A stretch of DNA of 21,291 nucleotides from a virus. The notes under the pieces are model-generated. The model had not been told where the DNA came from. It saw nothing but the letters and a program-made list of their open reading frames with translations, and did not search any database. Position 1 is the first letter of the stretch. Each line of letters opens with the position of its first letter. The stretch lies in the IMG/VR virus record IMGVR_UViG_3300050821_012443, positions 1 to 21,291 of that record. One strand, given 5' to 3'. This document shows positions 7,008 to 13,895 of this stretch, in pieces. Made by a program: the position numbers and the translations under genes.

Positions 7008-7457
7008 CTAGAAATCCCCCTCTGCCACCTGCGCGCAGGGTAAGCCCGCCGCGCGATACGCCCGCACCACGCGCGTGCGGTCCTCGAACGCCATGATCGG
7101 CCTCCACCCATCCGCGCGGATCTGTGCGAGCATCTCGACCTTGAGCACATCATCATTCCTATAATCCCTCTCTTCCCGCATATAGAGATCCGAATGGGGC
7201 ACCGTATAGCGCCAGAGCCAGGCGCGCGTTTGCTCCTCCACCATCCTACTGCGCCCAGTGACTATGATCACCGGGCAAGTGCCGTACAGTATCCGCGCGA
7301 GACGTACTACGTGCAAGATTGGCGTGTCCTCTGTGCAGGCAAGGAAATAGCTATCCCAGTCCTTAACCTCATGGTTCCGTATAAAGTGCACCCTGTGCTC
7401 GCCATTCGCGAGCGTGCCATCGAGATCGAAGATGAAACAGTCTTGCCCTTCTCTCAT
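7008..7457 (-). CDS. HAD-family phosphatase, PNKP-phosphatase-like
   Basis: The 149-residue product opens MREGQDCFIFDLDGTLANG, the HAD nucleophile motif D-x-D-G-T, followed by motif II in VIIVTGRSRMVEE, a conserved Lys in DDVLKVEML and the acidic motif in MAFEDRTRVV. The GR...T-x-x-WL spacing after motif II resembles the 3'-phosphatase domain of T4 polynucleotide kinase, without any kinase domain. It probably removes phosphates from nucleotides or DNA 3' ends (inference). ATG at 7457 overlaps the DUF3310 stop as TGATG; the 15 upstream codons in frame belong to the previous gene. Confidence 0.8.
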   Translation of the reverse strand: MREGQDCFIFDLDGTLANGEHRVHFIRNHEVKDWDSYFLACTEDTPILHVVRLARILYGTCPVIIVTGRSRMVEEQTRAWLWRYTVPHSDLYMREERDYRNDDVLKVEMLAQIRADGWRPIMAFEDRTRVVRAYRAAGLPCAQVAEGDF

Positions 7458-7774
7458 CACTTTTCGCTCTCCCGCCGCGCTATCTCGCGCTCCAGATACC
7501 ACTTCGCCTTACGCAAGTCCTCAATCGCCTTCCCCTTCTCATCCGCGCGCCAGACATACTTAACCACATTGCCCAGATTAAACCCCATGTGCTCGACAAT
7601 TGTGATGCATTCTACCCCGCTCGGATGTACGCGATAGTGTGCAGGATGCCGTACGCTGCTGGGCCAGGGGCACGTTTCGAGATTGCACGCATCGCGCACG
7701 TGCTGATCCACCTGCGCATCGCAGAGCGGGCAATACGTTAAGCCCTCATCTGCGCTGTCCGTATTATCGCTCAT
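7457..7774 (-). CDS. DUF3310 protein with N-terminal zinc-finger-like cysteines
   Basis: A 105-residue protein. Residues about 43-98 are a DUF3310 domain: HPAHYRVHPSGVECITI, EHMGFNLGNVVKYVWR, DEKGKAIEDLRKAKWYLE, the same fold as T7 gp1.7 nucleotide kinase-related proteins. The N-terminus adds CPLC and a later CNLETC, plausibly a zinc site often seen in this family. The start at 7774 follows GGGGAGGAGAAG, a very strong ribosome site, and overlaps the methyltransferase's last codons. Neighbouring HAD and TSCPD genes make a nucleotide-metabolism role plausible, but it is not shown. Confidence 0.85.
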   Translation of the reverse strand: MSDNTDSADEGLTYCPLCDAQVDQHVRDACNLETCPWPSSVRHPAHYRVHPSGVECITIVEHMGFNLGNVVKYVWRADEKGKAIEDLRKAKWYLEREIARRESEK

Positions 7775-9428
7775 CTTCTCCTCCCCCCTCCATCCCAGCA
7801 CTATCGCGTGCATTATCTTCTCCCGCGTGCACTATAGGATACGTCGTCTCCACCCATTCCGGCTTCGCTACAAACGGCTTACGCTCGTCATCATCGCTTT
7901 CTAGCGCTCGCGCCAGATCACGCTCTCTTACCTCGCGAGCGTGTTGAAACGCGCGGAGAGCCCTGAACTCGCGCAGCGCGCGACGTGCGGCCTCCGCGAA
8001 CTCTGGGCTCTGCTCTATCCCCATCACCGCGCTCGCGCTGAGCGACTCCGCTGCACGCAGCGCTGAGCCTGAGCCACAGGTCGGGTCGAGCAAGCGTGTC
8101 GTGGAATCGCAGAACATTGAAAAGAAGTGCCTCAATACTGGCTCTGGCTTCGCCGAGGGATGTAAGGACCGCGCCGTTGGCGCTGAGTAGCTCGCTGCAA
8201 GCGGTTTCACGAGCACCCTGTCCCCGCTCGTCCCCATCAGCGCCGTCTCGTACGTCCACCTCGGACCGCGACGTGCATCGTGCACTATCCCCGTATTGTC
8301 GCTCTTGTGCCATATCAGACTCCTCTGTTGAAAGATGAACTCGCTAGCGTGCTGTCTGAAGAATTCGATCGTCGCATGCATGATAGCAATATCACTGCTC
8401 AGCCAGAACATTACATGTGCGCTGGGCAAGAGTAAGCGATCTCTATGCTCGCAGATCGCTTTACACAGCTCCCAGTACACATCTGGGGTATCCTTGTACT
8501 TGAATTCGCTTTCCGAATTGCGCCCTCCCCACGCGCCTCCGAACACTTGCTTCCCATAGGGAAAGTCGCAATGCAGAAAATTGAACCTCGGTCCGCTGTA
8601 CGTGCTGGCCCACTCGCGAAAGTCTGCGCAGAGCACGTCTTCCTGCTCTCCCCTTGTCACAACCCTTCCACGCCTATCTCGCATCGGCGTGAGCGGGGGA
8701 GAGCCTTCGCTCGACACGCGGGAGGACACGTGCGCTGAGCTAGCCTCTCCCCCTACGACAGCAGCACGCATGGCATCACCTGCTTCCGCCGTCGTATCCT
8801 GCGTGACGCTGTGCTCGTCCGAATTCGCGCCGTCCGAATTCGTGAGAACGCTAGTGAATTCGCTCAGCTCATTGAGAACCTGATCATGCGTCCGCTCATC
8901 TATCCGCATGCAGATATTATACGCCGCACGCATACCCGGCGCCTGCGCGATGCGCAAGACCTCGTCTTCATTCTCTAGCGCACGCGCTACGCGCATCCAG
9001 AGATAGAACGTGCTCTCTAGGCCTAGCGTCTTCTTGCTACGTTCTTGCGTCCACGTGCTATCGCGCGCTGTCCACAGCGTATGAATGAGCCTTATCGCGC
9101 GCGCTTCATCTTGCCACGGCAATTCACGTCTGCGAATATTCTCTTCCAGCTCAATTATCGCGCAGTCACTCTCCTCTAGCCCCTCTTCCACAAGCCGCAC
9201 GGGCACTTCTGTGAGCCCAAGCTGTAGCGCTGCTGCCAGTCTCCGCCCGCCTGCCACGAGCACATATGCGCCCTCACTCTGCGCGACTAAGAGCGGCGTG
9301 AAGATCCCCCTCGTCCGAATTGAGTGCAAGAAACCCTCATCCAGATCCACCGCTAGGCGCTGCCGCTCATCGCGCACGAGAATTGCGCTAGGCGCGAGGA
9401 AGAGATACGTGCTGGATACCAGATTCAC
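7764..9428 (-). CDS. ParB-like domain fused to a DNA methyltransferase
   Basis: A 554-residue protein. Residues about 10-200 are a ParB/Srx-type N-domain followed by a helical region: the signature VLVAGGRRLAAALQLG is at 56-71 and ELEENIRRRELPWQDEARAI at 93-112. A Ser/Thr/Ala-rich linker at about 190-260 contains TNSDGANSD from two copies of the dispersed repeat. Residues about 265-510 are an amino-methyltransferase with beta-type order: motif IV variant CDFPYG (287-292), LHPSAKPEPVL (422-432), then AdoMet motif I DPTCGSG (448-454). Such fusions occur in phages; the product is predicted to methylate adenine-N6 or cytosine-N4. Start is GTG with AAGGGG upstream. No restriction gene is near, so a protective or regulatory mark is likelier (inference). 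Confidence 0.85.
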   Translation of the reverse strand: MNLVSSTYLFLAPSAILVRDERQRLAVDLDEGFLHSIRTRGIFTPLLVAQSEGAYVLVAGGRRLAAALQLGLTEVPVRLVEEGLEESDCAIIELEENIRRRELPWQDEARAIRLIHTLWTARDSTWTQERSKKTLGLESTFYLWMRVARALENEDEVLRIAQAPGMRAAYNICMRIDERTHDQVLNELSEFTSVLTNSDGANSDEHSVTQDTTAEAGDAMRAAVVGGEASSAHVSSRVSSEGSPPLTPMRDRRGRVVTRGEQEDVLCADFREWASTYSGPRFNFLHCDFPYGKQVFGGAWGGRNSESEFKYKDTPDVYWELCKAICEHRDRLLLPSAHVMFWLSSDIAIMHATIEFFRQHASEFIFQQRSLIWHKSDNTGIVHDARRGPRWTYETALMGTSGDRVLVKPLAASYSAPTARSLHPSAKPEPVLRHFFSMFCDSTTRLLDPTCGSGSALRAAESLSASAVMGIEQSPEFAEAARRALREFRALRAFQHAREVRERDLARALESDDDERKPFVAKPEWVETTYPIVHAGEDNARDSAGMEGGGEDER

Positions 9429-9429
9429 A

Positions 9430-9699
9430 CTATATTCCCCTTGCCTTGGCGATGGCGGCGCGGGCTTTCTCTACCGCCACCATTTCATCACCAGTTTCGC
9501 CTGCGTTGACAATATACATGCAAGCCGCCAGCAGTTCCGCGTTGATTGCGCGGGCCTTTATCAATGCTTCTGCGAGGCTCGTACGCAAATCCTCGCTGGT
9601 CGCAAGCCTTCGCCTCTCCAGATCAAGCTCGGCGCGGAGACGCTCAATCTCTCTTCTCAGGCTATCATTCATCTGCGCCTCTTCCCAAAGATTGCTCAT
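9430..9699 (-). CDS. Coiled-coil protein of unknown function
   Basis: An 89-residue protein starting MSNLWEEAQMNDSLRREIER. The heptad-like stretch LRREIERLRAELDLERRRLA predicts a coiled coil; the rest is Ala-rich helix (AEALIKARAINAELLAA). The frame is open to ATG at 9738, but GGAGGG sits directly before the ATG at 9699, and the intervening codons are one copy of the dispersed repeat (TYTNSDS). The repeat here lies immediately upstream of the ribosome site. Its TAG is followed closely by the GTG of the methyltransferase. Confidence 0.65.
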   Translation of the reverse strand: MSNLWEEAQMNDSLRREIERLRAELDLERRRLATSEDLRTSLAEALIKARAINAELLAACMYIVNAGETGDEMVAVEKARAAIAKARGI

Positions 9700-9821
9700 C
9701 TTCCCTCCACTGTCCGAATTCGTGTAAGTGCTAGCCACGATGACCTTTTAGGACAGCAACGCTGCACGCGCTACCTGAGCACCTGCTAGCTCTCCACGCT
9801 TATCCGTATGGGCGCGGAGGC

Positions 9822-9856
9822 ACGTGCTACGTGCTACGTGCTACGTTGTACGTGCT
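9822..9856. repeat. Five tandem heptamers ACGTGCT
   Basis: Five head-to-tail copies of ACGTGCT (fourth copy ACGTTGT) cover the stop codon of the DUF669-like gene and the start of the 141-bp gap before the coiled-coil gene. On the coding strand the unit reads AGCACGT, i.e. TAGCACG, the left half of the dispersed EcoRI repeat, so the array looks like a local amplification of it. The rest of the gap 9700-9840 holds no convincing gene or promoter. Confidence 0.8.
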
Positions 9857-10290
9857 CTGAGCTTCCTGACGTTCGCTATAGGCCCCCGCTCGCCATCGCG
9901 CAGCACCACGTCGAACTGCACTCCCACGTTCACGGTCTCGGGGAGAAGCTCATCTAACGTCTTCCCCTGCACTGCGATCCCCAGCGATGCGAGGAACTCC
10001 TGCATATAGTACACTTGCGCGTCCGTCTGTATCCCCTGCTCGGCCACGAAGATCTTGTCCGCGAGGACGACGCCATTGCGTTCATCTTCGCTAATGTCAT
10101 CCCCGAATTCCGTCGGCCGCAGAACGAAGTGCACTTGCGCTTCCGTCTGGCCCGTTTCCTTATTCTTCCACCGCGACTCCGCCCACTTCCACGACTTTAT
10201 CACCCCGCCGTACGTGCCCGCGGGCGGAACGGGAGGCGGAGGAATATCTCCCATTCGAGTCTTCCCCAGCTTCGAGAAATCTATTGCCAT
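9841..10290 (-). CDS. DUF669-like phage recombination/ssDNA-associated protein
   Basis: A 149-residue protein beginning MAIDFSKLGKTRMGDIPPPP, then PPAGTYGGVIKSWKWAESRW, a beta-rich middle (TEAQVHFVLRP), YYMQEFLASLGIAVQGKTLD and a closing strand (VQFDVVLRDGERGPIANV). This order of elements, after Pro-Ala-Gly-x-Tyr, matches DUF669-type proteins commonly found beside Sak4-like ATPases and PD-(D/E)XK nucleases, and thought to bind single-stranded DNA. The ATG at 10290 has AGGAG seven bases upstream; the alternative at 10296 is too close to it. Role inferred from context. Confidence 0.6.
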   Translation of the reverse strand: MAIDFSKLGKTRMGDIPPPPVPPAGTYGGVIKSWKWAESRWKNKETGQTEAQVHFVLRPTEFGDDISEDERNGVVLADKIFVAEQGIQTDAQVYYMQEFLASLGIAVQGKTLDELLPETVNVGVQFDVVLRDGERGPIANVRKLRARTT

Positions 10291-10360
10291 TCTCATTCTC
10301 CTATCACGATCATCATCATCGTGCTCGTTCGCACGGAATTGGCCGTGCCCACATCAGACT

Positions 10361-10397
10361 GCGCGCTTGCGCGCTAGTCCGAATTCGTGCTAGCTAG
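10361..10397. repeat. GCGCGC hairpin beside a full copy of the dispersed repeat
   Basis: GCGCGCTTGCGCGC at 10361-10374 can fold into a hairpin and abuts TAGTCCGAATTCGTGCTAGC, one of the best copies of the dispersed repeat. This copy is non-coding, in the 103-bp gap between the 48-residue ORF and the DUF669-like gene. No T-run follows on the transcribed strand, so a simple terminator is unlikely. Confidence 0.6.
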
Positions 10398-10540
10398 AGC
10401 TGCAGCATTATCTCTACTTTTGGATTATAAGTAGAGAAGTCGAACATTAGCCTGAATACTCTTCCTCGCTTAGAGAAGATCAAAATATGACCCTCATGCG
10501 CCACCGCTGCCACTATCTCATCTCCTGGTTCGAGCATCAT
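10394..10540 (-). CDS. Small beta-strand-rich protein, 48 residues
   Basis: The ORF begins at ATG 10540, overlapping the ATPase stop as TGATG, and reads MMLEPGDEIVAAVAHEGHIL then IFSKRGRVFRLMFDFSTYNP. Alternating strands with a GDEIVAAV...G.ILIFSKRGRVFRL pattern recall a single blade of a GyrA C-terminal-type beta-propeller, but the resemblance is short and the GyrA box is absent. The stop TAG runs straight into a copy of the dispersed repeat. It is coupled to the Sak4-like gene and precedes the DUF669-like gene. Function unknown. Confidence 0.6.
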   Translation of the reverse strand: MMLEPGDEIVAAVAHEGHILIFSKRGRVFRLMFDFSTYNPKVEIMLQL

Positions 10541-11376
10541 CACTGAACTCCGCGAACCGCTGCGAAATACTGCGCTAGACCATCGTGCAAGTCGTATGTG
10601 CTGGGCACGCGAAAGGGCGCAGTATTCTTGACGCCTAGTGTCGCCGTCGGCACGGTATTAATTACCCGCTTCATATTCGCTCCATAGCCGGTCTTCTTGA
10701 TCTCGAGCAGCGTATTGAAATAACTGCCCATCACAGGCGACAATTTCTGCCCAATCGCGCGAGGAAATTCCTGCTGTATCCCGCTCAGCTCCATCGAGTC
10801 AATGTGACACTCGAGAATCACATTGCAGCGCACCTCACTATCCGTGACGATTTCGAGAAACGAGCGGAGAAGACCTTGCGCGTCCCCATAATCGCTCTGA
10901 TACGGATGCGCATTGAGCCTCCCATTCATCCCCTGCACGAAGCGCAGTGCACTCTCCGCGAGACGCGTGAACGACCCCACGCACAAGACGTGCGCGGGTG
11001 TCCAGTCCGCAATGCTACCAAATTCCTTGCCCTCGTTATCAATCCACTTTTCCAAGAGCGAGGACACTCTAGGCCAAACTTCCGCGCGCTGCATACTGAG
11101 CTTCCCTCCCGCGCTCTTGCGCGTTTCCGTGACGCTCACCACGCTCTCGAGATTCTTCCCCACTTCAGGATTCTCCTTCACATACGGGGAGCTAGGGTCA
11201 GTGAGAAAGTTGCGCAGAATATCTATCCCATTATCGAGATCAAGATAGCGCAGGCGATAGCCCGCACCCGCTAGGGACGCGGAAGCGCCAGTCTTTCCGC
11301 TGCCAGTATGCGCGCAGAGGAGAATCTTGACCGGCTTGCCTCGTGCTAGCTCGTCCGAATTTGTGCTAGAATTCAT
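10540..11376 (-). CDS. Sak4-like AAA/RecA-type ATPase
   Basis: A 278-residue P-loop protein. VKILLCAHTGSGKTGASASL near residues 16-35 holds Walker A (HTGSGKT); LRYLDLDNGIDIL follows as in AAA_24/Sak4 recombination ATPases, and CNVILECHIDSM near 180 fits the Walker B/sensor region. It probably acts in single-strand annealing or recombination with the DUF669-like protein and the nearby nuclease. The ATG at 11376 overlaps the stop of the tiny membrane ORF (ATGA); the frame is open further upstream, but that part is shared with that ORF. The N-terminus MNSSTNSDELARG is encoded by a copy of the dispersed repeat. Confidence 0.8.
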   Translation of the reverse strand: MNSSTNSDELARGKPVKILLCAHTGSGKTGASASLAGAGYRLRYLDLDNGIDILRNFLTDPSSPYVKENPEVGKNLESVVSVTETRKSAGGKLSMQRAEVWPRVSSLLEKWIDNEGKEFGSIADWTPAHVLCVGSFTRLAESALRFVQGMNGRLNAHPYQSDYGDAQGLLRSFLEIVTDSEVRCNVILECHIDSMELSGIQQEFPRAIGQKLSPVMGSYFNTLLEIKKTGYGANMKRVINTVPTATLGVKNTAPFRVPSTYDLHDGLAQYFAAVRGVQ

Positions 11377-11459
11377 ATCCATGCCCATATGGTTCGCACG
11401 ATAAGTGTGCTCAGAAATGCTAGGACCACGATTAGAATAACCTCTTGCCAACTCATCAT
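11373..11459 (-). CDS. Tiny membrane peptide, 28 residues
   Basis: ATG at 11459 gives MMSWQEVILIVVLAFLSTLI and then VRTIWAWI, a single transmembrane span with flanking Trp. Its TGA overlaps the ATPase start (ATGA). A copy of the dispersed repeat ends 25 bases before the ATG, right after the stop of the previous gene. The ribosome site is weak. It fills an otherwise empty 117-bp gap, which supports it being translated. No function known. Confidence 0.55.
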   Translation of the reverse strand: MMSWQEVILIVVLAFLSTLIVRTIWAWI

Positions 11460-11493
11460 ATTCTCGCTACGCTCTGCGCTGTCCGAATTCGCG

Positions 11494-11799
11494 CTAGTTT
11501 GCCTCTTTCCGAATTGTCGCTAACTGCTCATCGAGCTGCGCTAGCACCTGCGTGAGGGCATCGCGCAGCAATCTGAGCTGATTCACCGGCACCGCGTACG
11601 TCGCGTGGAGCTGCATTTCCCCTTGCCCTGTGAGATTTGAATTGCACCCCAGGCTCAGAAACCCACCATCCCCATTGAGCCCCACGTTGAAGCGATCGAT
11701 GAAGAGGAGGGGCGTCTTCCACTTCTGCACGCTCGCTTGCGCTAGCGTTAGCTCGTTCACTTTCGCTTGCGCGTCCGAATTGTCCGAATTCGTCATCAT
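11494..11799 (-). CDS. Unknown protein with N-terminal NSD repeat
   Basis: About 101 residues from ATG 11799, which overlaps the nuclease stop (ATGA) and follows GGGAGG. The N-terminus MMTNSDNSDAQAKVNEL carries two tandem copies of the repeat peptide. The core, KTPLLFIDRFNVGLNGDGGF then LHATYAVPVNQLRLLRDALT, has strands and a C-terminal helix. I do not recognise a family. Its TAG is followed by another copy of the dispersed repeat. Confidence 0.7.
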   Translation of the reverse strand: MMTNSDNSDAQAKVNELTLAQASVQKWKTPLLFIDRFNVGLNGDGGFLSLGCNSNLTGQGEMQLHATYAVPVNQLRLLRDALTQVLAQLDEQLATIRKEAN

Positions 11800-12731
11800 G
11801 CCTCCCCCCTTGCGCGCAAGGGATCCCACTCGCGCTTCACATAATCGCGCTCGAGCGCCCCTTGGCGCTCCGCGCTAGGCAGCGCACATACTGGCCTGAA
11901 TTGGCAGCGAAAGCAGGCGCGCTCGTTCATCGGCCAGAACTGCGCCCGCGCGTACGCTTCCGCTTGCACTAACATCATCTTGAAGCCCTGAAGCCACTCT
12001 GCGAGCTGCGAGCGAGTGCGCGAGCAAGGCGCCCGTGCGCAGCGCGTGAAAGACTGTGCTATCTGCACTGCGCTCACGAGCATCCCTTGCGCGGCACGCG
12101 GCAAGATAACCTGCAGCGCGTACGTGTACAGCGAGATCTGATTATCCGGCGAGAAGCCCGCGAAGAAGTACGCTGCGCTGCCCTCGTCGAGCGAGGATTT
12201 CGTCGTCTTAAGATCATCTCCCCAGATCTGCCCATTATAGTCCACCACGCGGTCCAGGCGCCCTGCTAGCATGAACTCTTCCCCGGTCTGAGCTAGAAAG
12301 CGTAGACCAAAGCGAAAAGAGAACTCCACCATCGGCTTGCCATCCTCGCGCAAGAGCGTCGTGCAAGGATCATCGCGCCAGTGATCGAGCATATCCACGA
12401 GCGCCCGCGCTAGCGTGAAGCGATTCTTGGTCTCATTCCCCTCCCACGGCCTCTGCGTGCGCGCATCCCATGTATCCTCCATAAGCTGTGCCAGCGTGCA
12501 TACGAGCGCCTCTTCATGCTCCATATCCGTGCTGCGCAGACGATAATAGTGCTCGCGTGCGGAATGGAGAAAGATACCAAAGTCCAGATCCACGCTCCGC
12601 TCGCGCGATTGCCAGCCTTGAAATATTCCGAGCTGATACGCGCGTGCACAGCGCTTGAACTCCCCGCTCGAGACGCTATCCCACGCTAGCTGCAGGCCGC
12701 TTACGTGCTTCGAGAACGTGCTCTCATCCAC
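11796..12731 (-). CDS. PD-(D/E)XK nuclease, Cas4/AddB-type with probable Fe-S cluster
   Basis: A 311-residue protein from a GTG start with AGGAGG nine bases upstream (an ATG at 12755 lacks such a site). Active-site features are GIFLHSAREHYY (H56), AGRLDRVVDY (D160), WGDDLKTTK (D173-x-K175) and QISLY (Q-x-x-x-Y). Four cysteines, C28 in FKRCARAY and C273, C276 and C282 in ACFRCQFRPVC, have the split one-plus-three arrangement that binds a 4Fe-4S cluster in Cas4 and AddB nucleases. It likely processes DNA ends during recombination together with the Sak4-like ATPase next to it. The stop overlaps the following start. Confidence 0.85.
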   Translation of the reverse strand: MDESTFSKHVSGLQLAWDSVSSGEFKRCARAYQLGIFQGWQSRERSVDLDFGIFLHSAREHYYRLRSTDMEHEEALVCTLAQLMEDTWDARTQRPWEGNETKNRFTLARALVDMLDHWRDDPCTTLLREDGKPMVEFSFRFGLRFLAQTGEEFMLAGRLDRVVDYNGQIWGDDLKTTKSSLDEGSAAYFFAGFSPDNQISLYTYALQVILPRAAQGMLVSAVQIAQSFTRCARAPCSRTRSQLAEWLQGFKMMLVQAEAYARAQFWPMNERACFRCQFRPVCALPSAERQGALERDYVKREWDPLRARGEA

Positions 12732-12906
12732 GTGGCCAGTCCTCCTCTCTTCCATCGCCGAAGCGAGGCTTATAGTCTGAATTCGCTTTGAGCCACTTCC
12801 TGATCATCCTTACCTCGCGTAGAGAGAGCCAAAGCCAGTCTCCATTCATCCACACTTGCAAATCCTCATCAAAGCGATAGTGCTGACACGCTCCAATGAC
12901 CCTCAT
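12724..12906 (-). CDS. Small unknown Trp-rich protein
   Basis: A 60-residue protein starting MRVIGACQHYRFDEDLQVWM and continuing NGDWLWLSLREVRMIRKWLK, then ANSDYKPRFGDGREEDWPRG. The ATG overlaps the previous stop (ATGA) after GGAGAGG. Its last codons contain the AGGAGG used by the nuclease's GTG. NSD is encoded here with TCA rather than TCG. Family unknown; the W-rich hydrophobic middle with a basic helix could be a small interaction domain. Confidence 0.6.
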   Translation of the reverse strand: MRVIGACQHYRFDEDLQVWMNGDWLWLSLREVRMIRKWLKANSDYKPRFGDGREEDWPRG

Positions 12907-13136
12907 AAATCCTCTCCGAAGATATCTGAATTCGTGCTTGTCACACGCGTCGTGCTTACCTTCTTCGCTGCCCTCTTGGCCTTGCCCTCGCGTTCCTCCA
13001 CCTGCCACTTCTCACGCATGCGACGAAATTCTGCTATCATCGCGCTCATCGCCTGCGCTGAGAATGGCGGCTTCTCCGCAAAGAACTGCTCGAGCGAGCT
13101 AGCGCTAGCTGCGCTGAGTGGGCTCTTTTCCGTCAT
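12903..13136 (-). CDS. Unknown helical protein with C-terminal STNSDIFGEDL
   Basis: A 77-residue protein with a helical core (AQAMSAMIAEFRRMREKWQV), a basic stretch (GKAKRAAKK) and the tail TSTNSDIFGEDL. The tail combines the repeat peptide with an acidic D-I-F-G-E-D-L end that resembles the tails of several other proteins here. AGGAGG lies nine bases upstream of the ATG, inside the tatA-like gene. Function unknown. Confidence 0.65.
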   Translation of the reverse strand: MTEKSPLSAASASSLEQFFAEKPPFSAQAMSAMIAEFRRMREKWQVEEREGKAKRAAKKVSTTRVTSTNSDIFGEDL

Positions 13137-13290
13137 CGTGCAAGTCCTCCTCTAACGTGCTAGGAATCTTCCGAATTTCCTTGATCGTCTTGCCCATGTC
13201 CTCCATCATCGCGGGGATGCGACTCGCGCCAAAGAGCAACACTATCACCCCGACGACGAGAATCCAATGACTAACGCTCAGTCCCCACAT
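13105..13290 (-). CDS. tatA: TatA-like twin-arginine translocase component
   Basis: A 61-residue protein with TatA architecture: a short N-terminus, a single membrane span (HWILVVGVIVLLFGASRIPA), the FGxxRIP hinge, then an amphipathic helix (MMEDMGKTIKEIRKI) and an acidic tail. It is at the short end for TatA. It sits among phage replication genes, not with tatB or tatC. It may pair with host TatBC, or may have been reused as a small membrane-active protein; the sequence cannot decide. GGAG lies seven bases upstream of ATG. The two neighbouring genes overlap it at both ends. Confidence 0.85.
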   Translation of the reverse strand: MWGLSVSHWILVVGVIVLLFGASRIPAMMEDMGKTIKEIRKIPSTLEEDLHDDGKEPTQRS

Positions 13291-13498
13291 CGTCCATCTC
13301 CGTGCTGCGTGAACGCTGGTCCGAATTCGCGGAACGAGCCTGCTCTGCGCGAGCCTCGATGCCTTGTATAAAATTATGCAAGAGTTCGCGTATCACATTG
13401 CTCCGCTTCACACGATCGCCATAGAACGCGAGAAGGCGCTCCCAGTCCCGCTTATACACCTGTATGTGCACTCGCAAGAGCTCATCTTCAGCCATCAT
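13271..13498 (-). CDS. Ribbon-helix-helix-like protein
   Basis: About 75 residues starting MMAEDELLRVHIQVYKRDWE. The strand LLRVHIQVY, helix WERLLAFYG and second helix KRSNVIRELLHNFIQGIEAR fit a ribbon-helix-helix (CopG/Arc type) DNA-binding fold, so a transcription regulator is plausible. The tail holds ANSD from the dispersed repeat. Start ATG overlaps the previous stop (ATGA). It is a candidate for binding one of the dyads in the control region, which is inference only. Confidence 0.6.
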   Translation of the reverse strand: MMAEDELLRVHIQVYKRDWERLLAFYGDRVKRSNVIRELLHNFIQGIEARAEQARSANSDQRSRSTEMDDVGTER

Positions 13499-13716
13499 CG
13501 TGCTTCCTTGTCCGAATTCGTGAGTGCGCGCACGACCGATTTGCGTACGACCCACACGTGCCCGCTGGTATCGGGCCCGAGCACCGCTAGATCATCCACC
13601 GCGATATCATCCCGCATCATTGTGCTGCGCGCAGTGCGCAACGCCTTCGCGCTCCCTTGCACGATTAGTCCGAATTCGCTGGTGAGCGCCTTGAGCAAGA
13701 TCTCATGCTCCATCAT
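13495..13716 (-). CDS. Unknown small protein with LTNSD tail
   Basis: A 73-residue protein beginning MMEHEILLKALTSEFGLIVQ, with a beta-rich end (SGHVWVVRKSVVRA) and the tail LTNSDKEAR. Two copies of the repeat core occur: one read as SEFG near the N-terminus (13672) and one as TNSD at the C-terminus (13514). The second lies 15 bases before the next start, directly before its ribosome site. Start overlaps the previous stop (ATGA). No family recognised. Confidence 0.65.
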   Translation of the reverse strand: MMEHEILLKALTSEFGLIVQGSAKALRTARSTMMRDDIAVDDLAVLGPDTSGHVWVVRKSVVRALTNSDKEAR

Positions 13717-13895
13717 TCCACTTCCCCCGTCATCGCAACAATCAGCATCATCATTTGACTTAAATTAGCCAACACCAGCTCATCTCTCCCCTGCTCAGCT
13801 ATCTTCTTATCAAAGAATGCCACAGCCTTACTTTTCTCGCCCACAGTCGTGGCTGCGAGATCGCGGTAATCTCCGAGAGTCTTAACCTTACTCAT
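13713..13895 (-). CDS. Small conserved phage-type protein
   Basis: A 60-residue protein beginning MSKVKTLGDYRDLAATTVGE, then AVAFFDKKIAEQGRDELVLA and SQMMMLIVAM. From memory this LxDYxxLA...AVxFxxKKIxEQ...SQMxxLI pattern occurs in small phage proteins of unknown function. AGGAGG lies 10 bases before the ATG, inside the preceding gene. It carries no copy of the dispersed repeat. Confidence 0.65.
   Translation of the reverse strand: MSKVKTLGDYRDLAATTVGEKSKAVAFFDKKIAEQGRDELVLANLSQMMMLIVAMTGEVE

Noticed and set aside
9739-9840. Promoter or gene in the gap after the DUF669-like gene
   Set aside because: No TTGAC-like box at proper spacing and no ORF over 15 codons with a ribosome site; only the heptamer array is notable.
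10361-10374. Terminator at the GCGCGC hairpin
   Set aside because: Short stem with a two-base loop and no T-run on the transcribed strand.
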